From Reyranella sp. (GTDB lineage: Bacteria; Pseudomonadota; Alphaproteobacteria; Reyranellales; Reyranellaceae), in assembly GCF_004297405.1 (NCBI RefSeq), contig NZ_SCVC01000047.1, positions 80,950-144,949 of the forward strand: DNA of 64,000 nt, written 5' to 3'. The notes under the pieces were generated by a model that ran no database searches, was not told where the DNA came from, and saw only the letters and a program-made list of their open reading frames with translations. Position 1 is the stretch's first letter; each line of letters opens with the position of its first letter. The translations under genes and the position numbers were made by a program. Below are positions 25,459 through 34,315 of the stretch, one piece after another.

Positions 25459-26562
25459 ATGGCCGAAGGGCAGAGCTCTGTGGGTGAGGTCCGGATCGAA
25501 CCCGACCGCCTGCATGGCTTCACGATGGCAATCTGCCGGGCGGACGGCAGCTCGGCCGAAGAAGCGAAGCTGGTGGCCGATCACCTCGTGCTGGCCAACC
25601 TGTTCGGCCATGACAGCCACGGCGTCGGCATGATGCCGCATTACATCCAGAACACCATGGCGGGCGCCTGCAAGCGCAACCACCACGCCAAAATCGATCG
25701 CGACAACGGCGCGGTGATCGTGGTCGAAGGCGGCGCCGGCTACGGTCAGGTCATCGCCAAGGAGGCGATGGACATCGGCATCGAGCGTGCAAAGAAGCAC
25801 GGTGTCTGCGTCGTCGGCCTGAAGAATTCGCATCACATCGGCCGCATCGGCCACTGGGGCGAGCAGTGCGCGCGCGCCGGCATGGTGAGCACGCACTGGG
25901 TCAACGTGCATGGCCACAAGTCGCTGGTGGCCCCGTTCGGCGGCGCCGAGGCGCGCTTCACCACCAACCCTTACTGCACGGCCATCCCGCGCAAGGGCCA
26001 GGAGCCGATCGTGCTCGACTTCGCCACCAGCCAGGTGGCGATGGGCAAGGTACGGGTCGCCAACAACAAGAAGATCCAGATGGAACCCGGCCTGCTGATC
26101 GATGCGGCAGGCAACGCCACGACCGAGCCGGGCGTGATGTACAACGCGCCCTATGGCGCCATCCTGCCGTTCGGCCTGCACAAGGGCGGCGGCCTCGCCG
26201 TGATCTGTGACCTGCTTGCCGGTGCGCTCACCGGTGGCCGCACGCACAGCCCGCGCACGATCAAGAAGGACGGCACCGACATCATCAACAACATGCTGTC
26301 GATCATCATCGATCCCGAGGCGATGGGCGGCACCGCTTTCTACGAGGACGAGGTCGACAATTTCATCGGCTGGGTGAAGTCGGCCAAGCCGCAGCCCGGC
26401 GTCGATGAAGTGCTGGTTCCCGGCGAGCCGGAGCGCGCCCGCAAGCTCGATCGCGAGAAGAACGGCGTTCCGATCGACACCACTACCTGGCAGCAGCTCG
26501 TCGAGACGGCGCGCAAGGTACGGCTGAACGATACCGAGATCCCCCGGATGGCCGGCGCCTGA
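25459..26562 (+). CDS. Ldh-family (malate/L-lactate/ureidoglycolate-type) NAD(P)-dependent dehydrogenase
   Basis: 367 residues, GGGGGAGAGAAAG ribosome-binding site. This is the LDH/MDH type 2 family, unrelated to classic Rossmann malate dehydrogenases. The diagnostic motif is F-G-H-D-S-H-G-V-G-M near residue 49; others are K-K-H-G-V-C-V-V-G-L-K-N-S-H-H-I-G-R and F-A-T-S-Q-V-A-M-G-K-V. Family members oxidise 2-hydroxy acids such as malate, L-lactate, L-sulfolactate or ureidoglycolate; the substrate here cannot be fixed. The GST gene 26 bp downstream is likely in the same operon. Confidence 0.88.
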   Translation: MAEGQSSVGEVRIEPDRLHGFTMAICRADGSSAEEAKLVADHLVLANLFGHDSHGVGMMPHYIQNTMAGACKRNHHAKIDRDNGAVIVVEGGAGYGQVIAKEAMDIGIERAKKHGVCVVGLKNSHHIGRIGHWGEQCARAGMVSTHWVNVHGHKSLVAPFGGAEARFTTNPYCTAIPRKGQEPIVLDFATSQVAMGKVRVANNKKIQMEPGLLIDAAGNATTEPGVMYNAPYGAILPFGLHKGGGLAVICDLLAGALTGGRTHSPRTIKKDGTDIINNMLSIIIDPEAMGGTAFYEDEVDNFIGWVKSAKPQPGVDEVLVPGEPERARKLDREKNGVPIDTTTWQQLVETARKVRLNDTEIPRMAGA

Positions 26563-26588
26563 CGCGACCGGAAGACAGGAGACCGACC

Positions 26589-27209
26589 ATGGCCAAGATG
26601 AGGCTCTACTATTCGCCGTCATCGCCTTATGCCCGCAAGGTCCGGGTGCTGGCGCTCGAGACCGGGCTCGACAAGAAGATCGACATGGTGAACGTGGCGC
26701 TGACGCCCGTGGCGCCCAATGCCGATGTCGACAAGCACAATCCGATCGGCAAGATCCCGGCGCTGTCGATCAAGAACATGGACCTCTTCGACTCGCCGGT
26801 GATCTGCGAGTATCTCGACCATCAGCACAAGGGCCGCAAGCTGTTCCCACGCAAGGGCCGTGACCGCTGGGTCTCGTTGCGCCAGCAGGCAATGGGCGAC
26901 GGCCTGCTCGATGCGGCACTGCTGGCGCGCTACGAAGGTTTCCTGCGACCGGAAGAGCGGCGCTGGCCCGACTGGACCAAGGGCCAGATGAAGAAGGTCG
27001 ACGGCGTGCTCGACCAGCTCGAAGCCGAGGCCAAGGCGCTGAAAGGCAAGCCGACCATCGGCACCATTACCATCGCCTGCGCGCTGGGCTATCTCGACTT
27101 CCGTTTCGGCAGCCATGATTGGCGCAACAAGCGGCCGAAGCTCGCCAAGTGGTTCACCGCTTTCGGCAAGCTGCCGTCGATGAAGGCAACCGTTCCGCCG
27201 CCCGCCTGA
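26589..27209 (+). CDS. Glutathione S-transferase family protein
   Basis: 206 residues with an AGGAGACCGACC site. The N-terminal thioredoxin-like domain starts M-R-L-Y-Y-S-P-S-S-P-Y-A-R-K-V-R, with the cis-proline motif G-K-I-P-A-L and glutathione-binding D-S-P-V-I-C-E-Y-L. The all-helical C-terminal domain runs from ~90. The S-S-P-Y-A-R-K-V context suggests a serine-type active site. It follows the Ldh-family dehydrogenase and precedes a cupin protein at short spacing, so a small detoxification or catabolic operon is possible. Confidence 0.88.
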   Translation: MAKMRLYYSPSSPYARKVRVLALETGLDKKIDMVNVALTPVAPNADVDKHNPIGKIPALSIKNMDLFDSPVICEYLDHQHKGRKLFPRKGRDRWVSLRQQAMGDGLLDAALLARYEGFLRPEERRWPDWTKGQMKKVDGVLDQLEAEAKALKGKPTIGTITIACALGYLDFRFGSHDWRNKRPKLAKWFTAFGKLPSMKATVPPPA

Positions 27210-27222
27210 TTGGCCTGATCGC

Positions 27223-27648
27223 GTGACCGCTGACGAGATCATTGCCCGCCTCGGGCTGCAGCCGCACCCTGAGGGCGGACATTTTCGCGAGACCTTCCGG
27301 TCAGCCGATACCACGGCATCCAGTGATCGCGGCGCCAGCACGGCGATCTTCTTCCTCCTCAAGGCCGGCGAACGTTCGCATTGGCATCGCGTCGATGCCG
27401 ATGAGGTCTGGCACCACTATGCCGGTGCCCCACTCGAACTCTCCATGAGTGACGACGGCAGAACGACGCGTCACCTGCGACTCGGCAGCGACTTCGGCCT
27501 CGAAGAGACACCCCAGATCGTCGTGCCGCGCGGCGTCTGGCAGGCCGCGCGCTCACTCGGCCACTGGACCCTGGTCGGCTGCACCGTGGCGCCCGCGTTT
27601 GATTTCGCCGGTTTCGAACTCGCCCCGCCGGGCTGGGCTCCCGGTTAG
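27223..27648 (+). CDS. Cupin-fold DUF985 protein
   Basis: 141 residues starting with GTG at 27223, 13 bp after the GST stop. The DUF985 cupin pattern is clear: L-Q-P-H-P-E-G-G-H-F-R-E-T-F, A-I-F-F-L-L-K-A-G-E-R-S-H-W-H-R-V-D-A-D-E-V-W-H, P-R-G-V-W-Q-A-A and T-L-V-G-C-T-V-A-P-A-F-D-F. The H-W-H and E-x-W-H residues are candidate metal ligands. Family members are implicated as sugar-binding or isomerase-like cupins without settled function. The stop overlaps the convergent transporter by 4 bp. Confidence 0.85.
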   Translation: MTADEIIARLGLQPHPEGGHFRETFRSADTTASSDRGASTAIFFLLKAGERSHWHRVDADEVWHHYAGAPLELSMSDDGRTTRHLRLGSDFGLEETPQIVVPRGVWQAARSLGHWTLVGCTVAPAFDFAGFELAPPGWAPG

Positions 27649-28526
27649 CGCTTCCACAACTCGCGTGAAGCGAGGACGGCGCCGATGGTGACCAGCAGGG
27701 CGGCGATCAGGAGCGTGCCCGTCGGCTCCGCGAGGCCGCAGGCGATCAGGATGGCGGTCGAAAGGATCGGCGTCGCATAGGAGAGCGCCCCCAGTGCGCG
27801 GATATCGCCGCGCTTTACTGCGTGATCCCAGAAATAGAAGGCAGTGCCGGCCGGGCCGCAGCCGAGGGCGAGTACCGCGAGCCAGGCTGTCGGTGTGGCA
27901 GGCCAGACGGTGCTCTCGAAGACGAAATGGCAGGCGAGAGAGAGCAAGGCTGAAGCTGCACAGAAAGCTGCGATCGCATCGGTCGGCGTCTCGCCGAAGC
28001 GGCGCGACAGAACGGAATAGAGCGACCAGGTGAGCGCGCAGCCCAAGGCCAGCGCATAGCCCAGCATGTGATCACCGGCGAAGTGGATGCCGCGCCCGAA
28101 CGCGAGCAGCGCCACGCCGGCAAATCCCAGGAGAGCGCCCAGGAGATGGGACCAGCCCAGCTTCTCGCCGGCCAGCGGCGCGGCGAGCAGCACGATCAGC
28201 AGCGGCCAGAGATAGTTGACGAGATTGGCCTCGGCCGGCGGCGCGAGCTGAAGGGCGGCGAAGTAGAGTGCGTGGTAGCCGAAGAGGCCGCCGATCCCCA
28301 GCAGCCAGACCCTTCCCGGCCAGCCGACCAATCCGGCCCAACCGACTCCGCGCATCAGGGCACGCACGATCCCGATCGTCGCGCCGACGGCGAAGGTCAT
28401 GGCCACCATCTGGAAAGGCGGGATGGGACCTGCCAGCACCGAGAGCGCCGCGAGCATTCCCCATAGGCCGATGGCGATGAGTCCTGCCGCCATGGCGCGG
28501 CGCCGGATGGTGTCGGCAGCAGTCAT
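27645..28526 (-). CDS. EamA/DMT-superfamily membrane exporter
   Basis: 293 residues from the ATG at 28526; longer frames upstream are antisense to the DUF1499 gene. It has ten predicted membrane helices in two five-helix EamA repeats, for example L-I-A-I-G-L-W-G-M-L-A-A-L, W-P-L-L-I-V-L-L-A-A-P-L-A-G-E-K and L-S-Y-A-T-P-I-L-S-T-A-I-L-I-A. The end of the second repeat contains the usual A-L-S-Y-A-x-P motif. Such proteins export amino acids or other small metabolites; the substrate is unknown. Confidence 0.85.
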   Translation of the reverse strand: MTAADTIRRRAMAAGLIAIGLWGMLAALSVLAGPIPPFQMVAMTFAVGATIGIVRALMRGVGWAGLVGWPGRVWLLGIGGLFGYHALYFAALQLAPPAEANLVNYLWPLLIVLLAAPLAGEKLGWSHLLGALLGFAGVALLAFGRGIHFAGDHMLGYALALGCALTWSLYSVLSRRFGETPTDAIAAFCAASALLSLACHFVFESTVWPATPTAWLAVLALGCGPAGTAFYFWDHAVKRGDIRALGALSYATPILSTAILIACGLAEPTGTLLIAALLVTIGAVLASRELWKR

Positions 28527-28614
28527 CGTCGCCGGATAGAGAATGAAGTGCTCATTGTCGAGCAGATGCGTCGGTTTCGTTTCGCGGTTACGATACCACC
28601 CCAGCGGAGCGTGG

Positions 28615-29364
28615 ATGTTTATTCGGCCGACCAACCCGATAAGCCACCGGCTGGCGCGTATGGCCTTCATTCTGGCCAGCGTGGCCGCCGTGATCGTGGC
28701 CGCTTCCGGCCCGCTGCACCGCTTCCTCGGCCTCGACATCGAGGCCGCCATTGCCGTCTTTCGCTACGGCTTCTATGCCGCCGTTGCTGGTGTGGCTCTG
28801 GGGCTTGCCACCGTCATTCCATCGCGCCCAGGGGACAGGCGCCGTGGTTTCGTTGCGGCGTTGCTTGCCATTGTGATCGGGGTGGCCGCCGCCTGGGTGC
28901 CGGTGCGTTGGTTCCTGCAGGCCCAGCGCTTGCCGGCGATCAACGACATCACCACCGACACGACCAATCCACCGCCGTTGGTCGCAACGCTTCAACTGCG
29001 CCGCGGCGCTGCAAATTCACCGGCCTATCCTGCCGCCAGCGCGCCGCTGCAGAAAGCGGCCTTCCCCGATATCGAGCCCTTGGTGCTGCCTGTGCCGCCA
29101 GCCGAGGCGTTTAGCCGGGTCGATCGAGCCGCCATGTCGCTCGGTTGGGATATAGTCGCGCGGGCTCCCGCCGAGGGACGGCTGGAGGCGATCGTGACCA
29201 GCGAATGGTTCGGCTTTCGCGACGACATCGTCGTGCGCATTCGCGCCCAAGGCACGGGCAGCCGCATCGATATTCGCGCCAAGAGCCGCATTGGCGAATC
29301 TGATCTCGGGGGCAATGCCGAGCGCATCCGTGCCTTCCTCGCGCGCGTGAAGGCCGAGAGCTAG
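28615..29364 (+). CDS. DUF1499 domain membrane protein
   Basis: 249 residues from the ATG at 28615, preceded by GCGGAGCG; an ATG 72 bp earlier has no good site. Three membrane helices occupy the first ~100 residues (M-A-F-I-L-A-S-V-A-A-V-I-V-A-A-S-G; Y-G-F-Y-A-A-V-A-G-V-A-L-G-L; G-F-V-A-A-L-L-A-I-V-I-G-V). A DUF1499 domain follows with Q-R-L-P-A-I-N-D-I-T-T-D and G-F-R-D-D-I-V-V-R-I near the end. Function is unknown. The stop overlaps the convergent histidine kinase by 4 bp. Confidence 0.82.
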   Translation: MFIRPTNPISHRLARMAFILASVAAVIVAASGPLHRFLGLDIEAAIAVFRYGFYAAVAGVALGLATVIPSRPGDRRRGFVAALLAIVIGVAAAWVPVRWFLQAQRLPAINDITTDTTNPPPLVATLQLRRGAANSPAYPAASAPLQKAAFPDIEPLVLPVPPAEAFSRVDRAAMSLGWDIVARAPAEGRLEAIVTSEWFGFRDDIVVRIRAQGTGSRIDIRAKSRIGESDLGGNAERIRAFLARVKAES

Positions 29365-30788
29365 CTGAGCGGCAGGGTGAAGCGGAACGTCGTGCCCTGA
29401 TCGCTCGATTCCGCCAGGGTGATCTCGCCGCCATGGAGGCGCACGAGATCGCGTGCAATCGCCAGCCCGAGGCCCGCGCCGCCGGCGCGGCCGCCCGTGG
29501 TGAACGGCCGGAAGAGCTGGCTGGCGACCGCCGGTGGCACGCCTGGCCCGTTGTCGACGACGTCGATCAGCAGGAAGCCGGCATTGGCACGGCAACGCAC
29601 GGTGACCGAGGTGGCGCCGCATTCGAAGGCGTTGCGGCCGAGGTTGAGGAACACGCGATAGAGCAGGTCACGGTCGGCCATCACGCGATCGTTACCGATT
29701 TCGTTCAGCCAGACGCGCAGCAGGTTCGGGTCTCGATCCTCACCCTGCTCCTGCAGGATGACGCCAACTTCGTCGACGAGGTCTGCGAGATCGACCTCGG
29801 CGAGCTTGGGCGTCGGCCGCTCGCGCACATACTCGATGGCATCGCTGGCGAGCCGCGCCGCGCGGTCGATTGTGTTGAGGATGGTGGGGGCCAGCGAACG
29901 CGTGCGCTCGTCATCGCTGCGCGCCAGCCGGTCCGACAGCAGCCGTGCCGTCGACAGCATGTTGCGCAGGTCGTGGTTGATCTTGTTGGTCGCAGCGCCG
30001 ACTTCGGCGAGGCGCGACTTCTGACGCAAGGAGGCGCGCAGCTCGCGCTGCAAGTTCTGGAACTCGCGGTCGACCACGCCGATCTCGTCGTTGCGCTGCG
30101 TCGGCGGCCGCTCGGTGCCAGCATCCTCCGGTGCGCGGCGAAAGGCCGTCATGTCGGCGGAGAGACTCTGCAACGGCCTGACCACCATCCAGCGCAGTGC
30201 CAGATAAAGCAGTGCCGCCGTCGAGAGGGCGACGATGATCGAGAGGACAAGAATGCGACCGGCATAGTCGTACATCGCGGCGCGCATCGGCATTTCGTCG
30301 ACAACGATCCATACCTTGGCCTTCGGCAGGCGCATCGAGCCGCCAACGACCCTTATGTAGCGCGAGCCGTCGTGCGACATGGCGGACAGTGCGTCCCAGA
30401 TCAGGCCGAGTGCGCTGCGGTCCTTGAGCTTGAACCCTGGCATCTCGGGCCGCGGTTCGATGTTCATCAGCGCACGTTTGGGCCGGTTGGGCTCGACCAG
30501 CGCTACCGCATCGACGCGCGCATGGTCGAGCAGGGTGCGCTTCAGCTTCTCGTCGATCATGTTGTCGGGCGTGGCGTCGAGCGAGAGCGCAGCCAGAGCG
30601 CCGCTCTCGATGAGCTGCTCGAGATAGACCAGTCGGAAGCGGGCGATCGACGGCAGGAAGATCGCCACCTCGGCCGCCATGACCGCAGCCACGACCAGCC
30701 CGAGAATCCGCCACGACAGGCCAAAGGCGAAGTTGCGGCGGCGGGTGGGACGGACGGACTGGGCCGGTACGGTGACGTCGGCGGTCAT
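29361..30788 (-). CDS. Membrane sensor histidine kinase
   Basis: 475 residues. Two membrane segments (~26-46 and ~180-200) flank a ~130-residue periplasmic sensor without a recognised fold; a HAMP-like linker follows (P-L-Q-S-L-S-A-D-M-T-A-F). The phosphoacceptor region is unusual: K-I-N-H272-D-L-R-N-M-L-S-T-A, with Asp/Leu in place of the common E-L/F. The ATPase domain has N-L-G-R-N-A-F-E, D-N-G-P-G-V and G-L-G-L-A-I boxes. No response regulator is adjacent, so it is an orphan kinase whose partner lies elsewhere. Confidence 0.88.
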   Translation of the reverse strand: MTADVTVPAQSVRPTRRRNFAFGLSWRILGLVVAAVMAAEVAIFLPSIARFRLVYLEQLIESGALAALSLDATPDNMIDEKLKRTLLDHARVDAVALVEPNRPKRALMNIEPRPEMPGFKLKDRSALGLIWDALSAMSHDGSRYIRVVGGSMRLPKAKVWIVVDEMPMRAAMYDYAGRILVLSIIVALSTAALLYLALRWMVVRPLQSLSADMTAFRRAPEDAGTERPPTQRNDEIGVVDREFQNLQRELRASLRQKSRLAEVGAATNKINHDLRNMLSTARLLSDRLARSDDERTRSLAPTILNTIDRAARLASDAIEYVRERPTPKLAEVDLADLVDEVGVILQEQGEDRDPNLLRVWLNEIGNDRVMADRDLLYRVFLNLGRNAFECGATSVTVRCRANAGFLLIDVVDNGPGVPPAVASQLFRPFTTGGRAGGAGLGLAIARDLVRLHGGEITLAESSDQGTTFRFTLPLS

Positions 30789-30817
30789 TACGATGAGAGA
30801 CTACCGCGCGAATACTT

Positions 30818-32068
30818 CTAGTGCGACCCCGGGCCGGTGATCAGGCGGGCGCCCGACTGGAAGGTCACATAGGACCAGATCCAGTCGAGCATCACGACAA
30901 ACCGGTTCCTGAAGCCGATCAGGAACGAGACGTGGATCAGTCCCCAGAGCAGCCAGGCGATCGTGCCGTGCAGGCGCAGCCAGCCGAAGTCGGCCACGGC
31001 AGCCCGCCGGCCGATGGTGGCCAAGGTTCCCCAGTCTCGGTAGCGAAAGGGCGACGGTGGATTTTTGCCGGCGAGTCGCGCACGCAGCACCTTGGCAATG
31101 TAGGCACCCTGTTGCTTGGCGACGGGTGCCAGGCCCGGCAAGGGTTTGCCGTCCTTGCCTAGTGCATGCGCGGTGTCGCCGATCACGAAGATTTCAGGAT
31201 GATCCGGCACAGTGAGGTCGGGGCCGACGACCACGCGGCCAACGCGATCCTTTTCAGTGCCCAGCCACCGCGCCGCCGACGAGGCGGCGACGCCTGCCGC
31301 CCACACGATGGTCGAGGCGGCAAGATGCTCGCTGCCAATCGTCACGCCGCTTTCGTCGCAATTGGAAACCGGTGTGCCGAGGCGAACTTCGACGTGAAGT
31401 CGCTCGAGCGCCTTCTGTGCGGCCGCACTCAGTGTAGGTGGGAAGGCCGGCAGGACGCGCGGTCCCGCTTCGACCAGCACGATGCGTGCCTCGCGCGGAT
31501 TGATGGTGCGGAAATCCTGTCGCAACGCCACGTGGGCGAGTTCGGCAATGGCACCGGCCATCTCGACGCCTGTCGGCCCGCCGCCGACCACGACGAAGGT
31601 GAGGAAGCGCGCTCTCTCTTCGGCCGGAGCCATCGATTCGGCGTGTTCGAAGGCCGTCAGGATGCGACGACGGATTCCGGTGGCGTCATCGATCTTCTTG
31701 AGGCCGGGGGCCACGCGCTCCCATTCGTCGTGGCCGAAGTAGGCGTGCCGCGATCCTGTCGCCAGTACGAGATAGTCGTACCCGATCTCGAGACTGTCGA
31801 CCTTGACCATGCGTCGTTGCTTGTCGATGCCGGAGACCCGACCGAGCACCACGCGCACATTGGCGGCGCGGCGCAGGATGGCGCGGATCGGCGAGGCGAT
31901 CTGTGCTGGCGAGAGACCCGCGGTGGCCACCTGATAGAGCAGCGGCTGAAAGAGATGATAGTTGCGCCGGTCGATGACAGTGACGTCGGCGTTTGCACCA
32001 CCAAGAGCATGTGCGGCGCTCAGTCCACCAAAGCCCGCGCCGATGATGACAATGCGCGGTCGGGTCAT
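30818..32068 (-). CDS. ndh: Type II NADH:quinone oxidoreductase
   Basis: 416 residues. Two dinucleotide folds are visible: I-I-G-A-G-F-G-G at residue ~7 (FAD) and V-V-V-G-G-G-P-T-G-V-E near 160 (NADH). Other family marks are N-Y-H-L-F-Q-P-L-L-Y-Q-V-A-T-A-G-L, I-V-W-A-A-G-V, and V-I-G-D-T-A-H followed by A-P-V-A-K-Q-Q-G-A-Y. The C-terminal 80 residues have hydrophobic/amphipathic helices (W-L-L-W-G-L-I-H-V-S-F-L-I-G-F-R-N-R) for membrane attachment. It feeds electrons to quinone without proton pumping. It lies 45 bp downstream of the MerA-like flavoenzyme on the same strand. Confidence 0.92.
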   Translation of the reverse strand: MTRPRIVIIGAGFGGLSAAHALGGANADVTVIDRRNYHLFQPLLYQVATAGLSPAQIASPIRAILRRAANVRVVLGRVSGIDKQRRMVKVDSLEIGYDYLVLATGSRHAYFGHDEWERVAPGLKKIDDATGIRRRILTAFEHAESMAPAEERARFLTFVVVGGGPTGVEMAGAIAELAHVALRQDFRTINPREARIVLVEAGPRVLPAFPPTLSAAAQKALERLHVEVRLGTPVSNCDESGVTIGSEHLAASTIVWAAGVAASSAARWLGTEKDRVGRVVVGPDLTVPDHPEIFVIGDTAHALGKDGKPLPGLAPVAKQQGAYIAKVLRARLAGKNPPSPFRYRDWGTLATIGRRAAVADFGWLRLHGTIAWLLWGLIHVSFLIGFRNRFVVMLDWIWSYVTFQSGARLITGPGSH

Positions 32069-32113
32069 GACGCCTCTCCTTCATGGTGTCCGTTCGGCGG
32101 ACACATTACGCAT

Positions 32114-33538
32114 TTACCAGACCGGCAGTCGCGCCAGGAAGCGCACAAGCCCTCGCGTGCGTGGGCCGAACAGTGTCTCGGTGAAGTAGCTGCCGGCGGC
32201 GCGTTTGCCGGCTTCGCCGAGTGTCGGATAGGGCGGCACGAAGCTGGCCAGCGCTGAGATCTTGAGCCGGCGCGAGATGGCCAGGCACCAGGGCTGGATC
32301 AGCTCGCCGGCCTGCGGCCCTACGATGGCGGCGCCCAGGACGCGGCCGCGTTTGTCGGTGATCACCTTCACCAGGCCATCGGTTGCGCGCTCGGTCTGCG
32401 CGCGATCGTTCTCCACGAACGTCCAGCGCAGCACCTTGATGCCGTCGCCATGCTTCTGCCGTGCCTCTCGTTCGCCAAGACCGACCTGCGCAAGCTCCGG
32501 ATCGCTGTAAGTCGCCCAGGGTACGATTGCTGGATCGAGCTTCGCCGGCGCCCGGAACAACGCACCGCGGATGAACAGCGAGGCTTCGTAGCCGGCCATG
32601 TGGGTGAAGGCATAGAGACCGTTGCAGTCGCCGATCGCCCAGACATTGCGATTGGAAGTGCGCAGCGAAGCATCGACGGTGATGCCGTGCTTGGTGTGGG
32701 CGACGCCGGCTTTGTCGAGGTCGAGCCCGTCGGTTACGGGGGCGCGTCCGGCGGCGACAAGGAGATGCGATCCCGCGAGTCGTGTTCCGTCGGCGAGAGC
32801 AGCGATGACGCCGTCGGATGCGCGTTCGACGCGGTCGATCTTCACGCCGTCGCGCAGATCGACGCCTTCGTTGCGCAGCCGCGCCACGACGATGGCGGCG
32901 AGTTCCGGATCGTCCTTGGGCAGGAATGTCGCCGCTTCCAGCACCGTGACCCGGGAGCCGAGTCGCCGGAATGCCTGCGCCATTTCGATGCCGATCGGAC
33001 CGCCGCCGATGATCAGGAGATGTGCGGGCAAGGTGCGGTTGGCGAAGATCGTCTCGTTGGTAAAGTGCGGCGTGTCGGCAAGACCGGCAATGGGCGGCAG
33101 AGCCGGACGTGAGCCAGTCGCGAGCACGATGCGTTTGCTCGTGACGTGATACGCGCCGGCCTGGATTTCAGTGCGACCGACGAAGCGCGCTTCTTCCTTG
33201 AGAACCCGCACGCCCAGTTTCTCGAAGCGCTCCACCGAATCGTTGGGTGCAATGGCGGCGATCGTTTCCGCCACATGATCCATCACGCGCCCGAAATCGA
33301 TCCGTGGTTCGACCGGAACGATGCCGAAGGCGGCGCCACTGCGCTGCGCCTGGGCAGCCTTTGCCGCCGCGATCAATGCCTTGGAGGGCACGCAACCGAA
33401 GTTGAGACAGTCGCCGCCCATCGCCGCGCGTTCGATCAGTACGACGTCGAGGCCGAGTTGTGCGGCGCCAGCGGCAACGACGAGGCCGGCCGAGCCGCCG
33501 CCGACGACGCAAACATCGGGCGTGAGGCGCTCGCTCAT
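32114..33538 (-). CDS. MerA/dihydrolipoamide dehydrogenase-like pyridine nucleotide-disulfide oxidoreductase
   Basis: 474 residues. The FAD fold V-V-G-G-G-S-A-G-L-V and redox disulfide G-G-D-C44-L-N-F-G-C49-V-P-S-K place it in the class I disulfide reductase family. The C-terminal segment reads P-P-Y-P-T-L-G-E: Tyr occupies the position of the His of the His-Glu pair in dihydrolipoamide dehydrogenase and glutathione reductase, as in mercuric-reductase-like proteins. There is no N-terminal HMA domain and no C-terminal Cys pair, so mercury reduction is unlikely. The TVP38 membrane gene ends 1 bp before this start, indicating coupling; the pairing suggests a membrane-associated redox role. Confidence 0.88.
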   Translation of the reverse strand: MSERLTPDVCVVGGGSAGLVVAAGAAQLGLDVVLIERAAMGGDCLNFGCVPSKALIAAAKAAQAQRSGAAFGIVPVEPRIDFGRVMDHVAETIAAIAPNDSVERFEKLGVRVLKEEARFVGRTEIQAGAYHVTSKRIVLATGSRPALPPIAGLADTPHFTNETIFANRTLPAHLLIIGGGPIGIEMAQAFRRLGSRVTVLEAATFLPKDDPELAAIVVARLRNEGVDLRDGVKIDRVERASDGVIAALADGTRLAGSHLLVAAGRAPVTDGLDLDKAGVAHTKHGITVDASLRTSNRNVWAIGDCNGLYAFTHMAGYEASLFIRGALFRAPAKLDPAIVPWATYSDPELAQVGLGEREARQKHGDGIKVLRWTFVENDRAQTERATDGLVKVITDKRGRVLGAAIVGPQAGELIQPWCLAISRRLKISALASFVPPYPTLGEAGKRAAGSYFTETLFGPRTRGLVRFLARLPVW

Positions 33539-33539
33539 G

Positions 33540-34250
33540 TCAGGACGTAACTTTGGGCTTGCGCAGGTGGGCGTAGACGACGGGCACCAGAGACAGTGCC
33601 GCCAGTCCCAGCAGCGGCAACAGGATACGCCATTCGAAGATGATCCCGAGATCGGGCCGCTCGCCGCGCGCGATCACCATGCCGAGGCCGGCGCCGACAC
33701 TCGCATAGACGATCGCGGCCGGCACAATGCCGATCATGGTCGCGAGCACATAGCGGTCGAGCCGCATACCCAGCAGCGCTGGCACAATGTTGATCAACCA
33801 GAAGGGAAACACCGGCACCAGCCGCAGGAACAGGAGATAGCTGAAGTCGTTGCGTTGGAAGCCCGCCTCGAAGCGGGCCAACGCGGCACCGGCGCGCGCG
33901 TGGAAGAGATCGCGGAAGGCCGTGCGTGCTGCGAGGAAGACGGCGATCGAGCCCAGCGTTGCACCGATCACCGAAAGACCGGCTCCCATCCAGGTGCCGA
34001 ACAGGAAGCCCGCCACCGGCGTGACGACCATGGCGACCGGCAGCGAGAAAGCGACGACGAGCGCATAGGCCAACACGAACGCTGCCGCCGAGATAACGGC
34101 GTGCTTCGCAACCCACTTGGTCAGGGTCGCTTGATGGCGACACAGCAGGTCGTAAGAAAAATAGCGCTCGAGACCGAGCAGCAGGAAGACCGCCAGGCCG
34201 CCGAGGAGAATCGCCACGGGCAGCAGCCGGCGGAGCATCAACGAGTTCAT
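33540..34250 (-). CDS. TVP38/TMEM64 (DedA-superfamily, SNARE-associated) membrane protein
   Basis: 236 residues with five to six membrane helices. Family features are the P-V-A-G-F-L-F-G-T-W-M-G segment, F-Q-R-N-D-F-S-Y-L-L-F-L-R-L-V-P-V-F-P-F-W-L-I-N and a following A-L-L-G-M. The R-L-V-P-V-F-P-F loop is the conserved re-entrant motif of the superfamily, whose better studied members are lipid scramblases or flippases. It is translationally adjacent (1-bp gap) to the downstream flavoenzyme, a recurrent pairing in proteobacteria. Confidence 0.9.
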   Translation of the reverse strand: MNSLMLRRLLPVAILLGGLAVFLLLGLERYFSYDLLCRHQATLTKWVAKHAVISAAAFVLAYALVVAFSLPVAMVVTPVAGFLFGTWMGAGLSVIGATLGSIAVFLAARTAFRDLFHARAGAALARFEAGFQRNDFSYLLFLRLVPVFPFWLINIVPALLGMRLDRYVLATMIGIVPAAIVYASVGAGLGMVIARGERPDLGIIFEWRILLPLLGLAALSLVPVVYAHLRKPKVTS

Positions 34251-34315
34251 CTGGCCTTTCGCATCGCCTGGCCCTGATCATCGCTCGCGCGCCCTGGACC
34301 TCAAAGCACATGCTG

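Noticed and set aside
25243..26622. N-terminal extension of the MscS-type channel up to 26622
   Set aside because: The extended part is antisense to the Ldh-family dehydrogenase and has no membrane or domain pattern, whereas the ATG at 25242 gives a clean signal peptide.
29433..30821. Long plus-strand open frame antisense to the histidine kinase
   Set aside because: High-GC DNA produces long antisense frames. The product has no domain pattern, is Arg/His/Gln-rich, and the minus-strand kinase explains the sequence fully. The same reasoning removes the long frames at 5529-7325, 8794-10182, 15192-16568, 21771-22874, 31166-32257 and 35696-37669.
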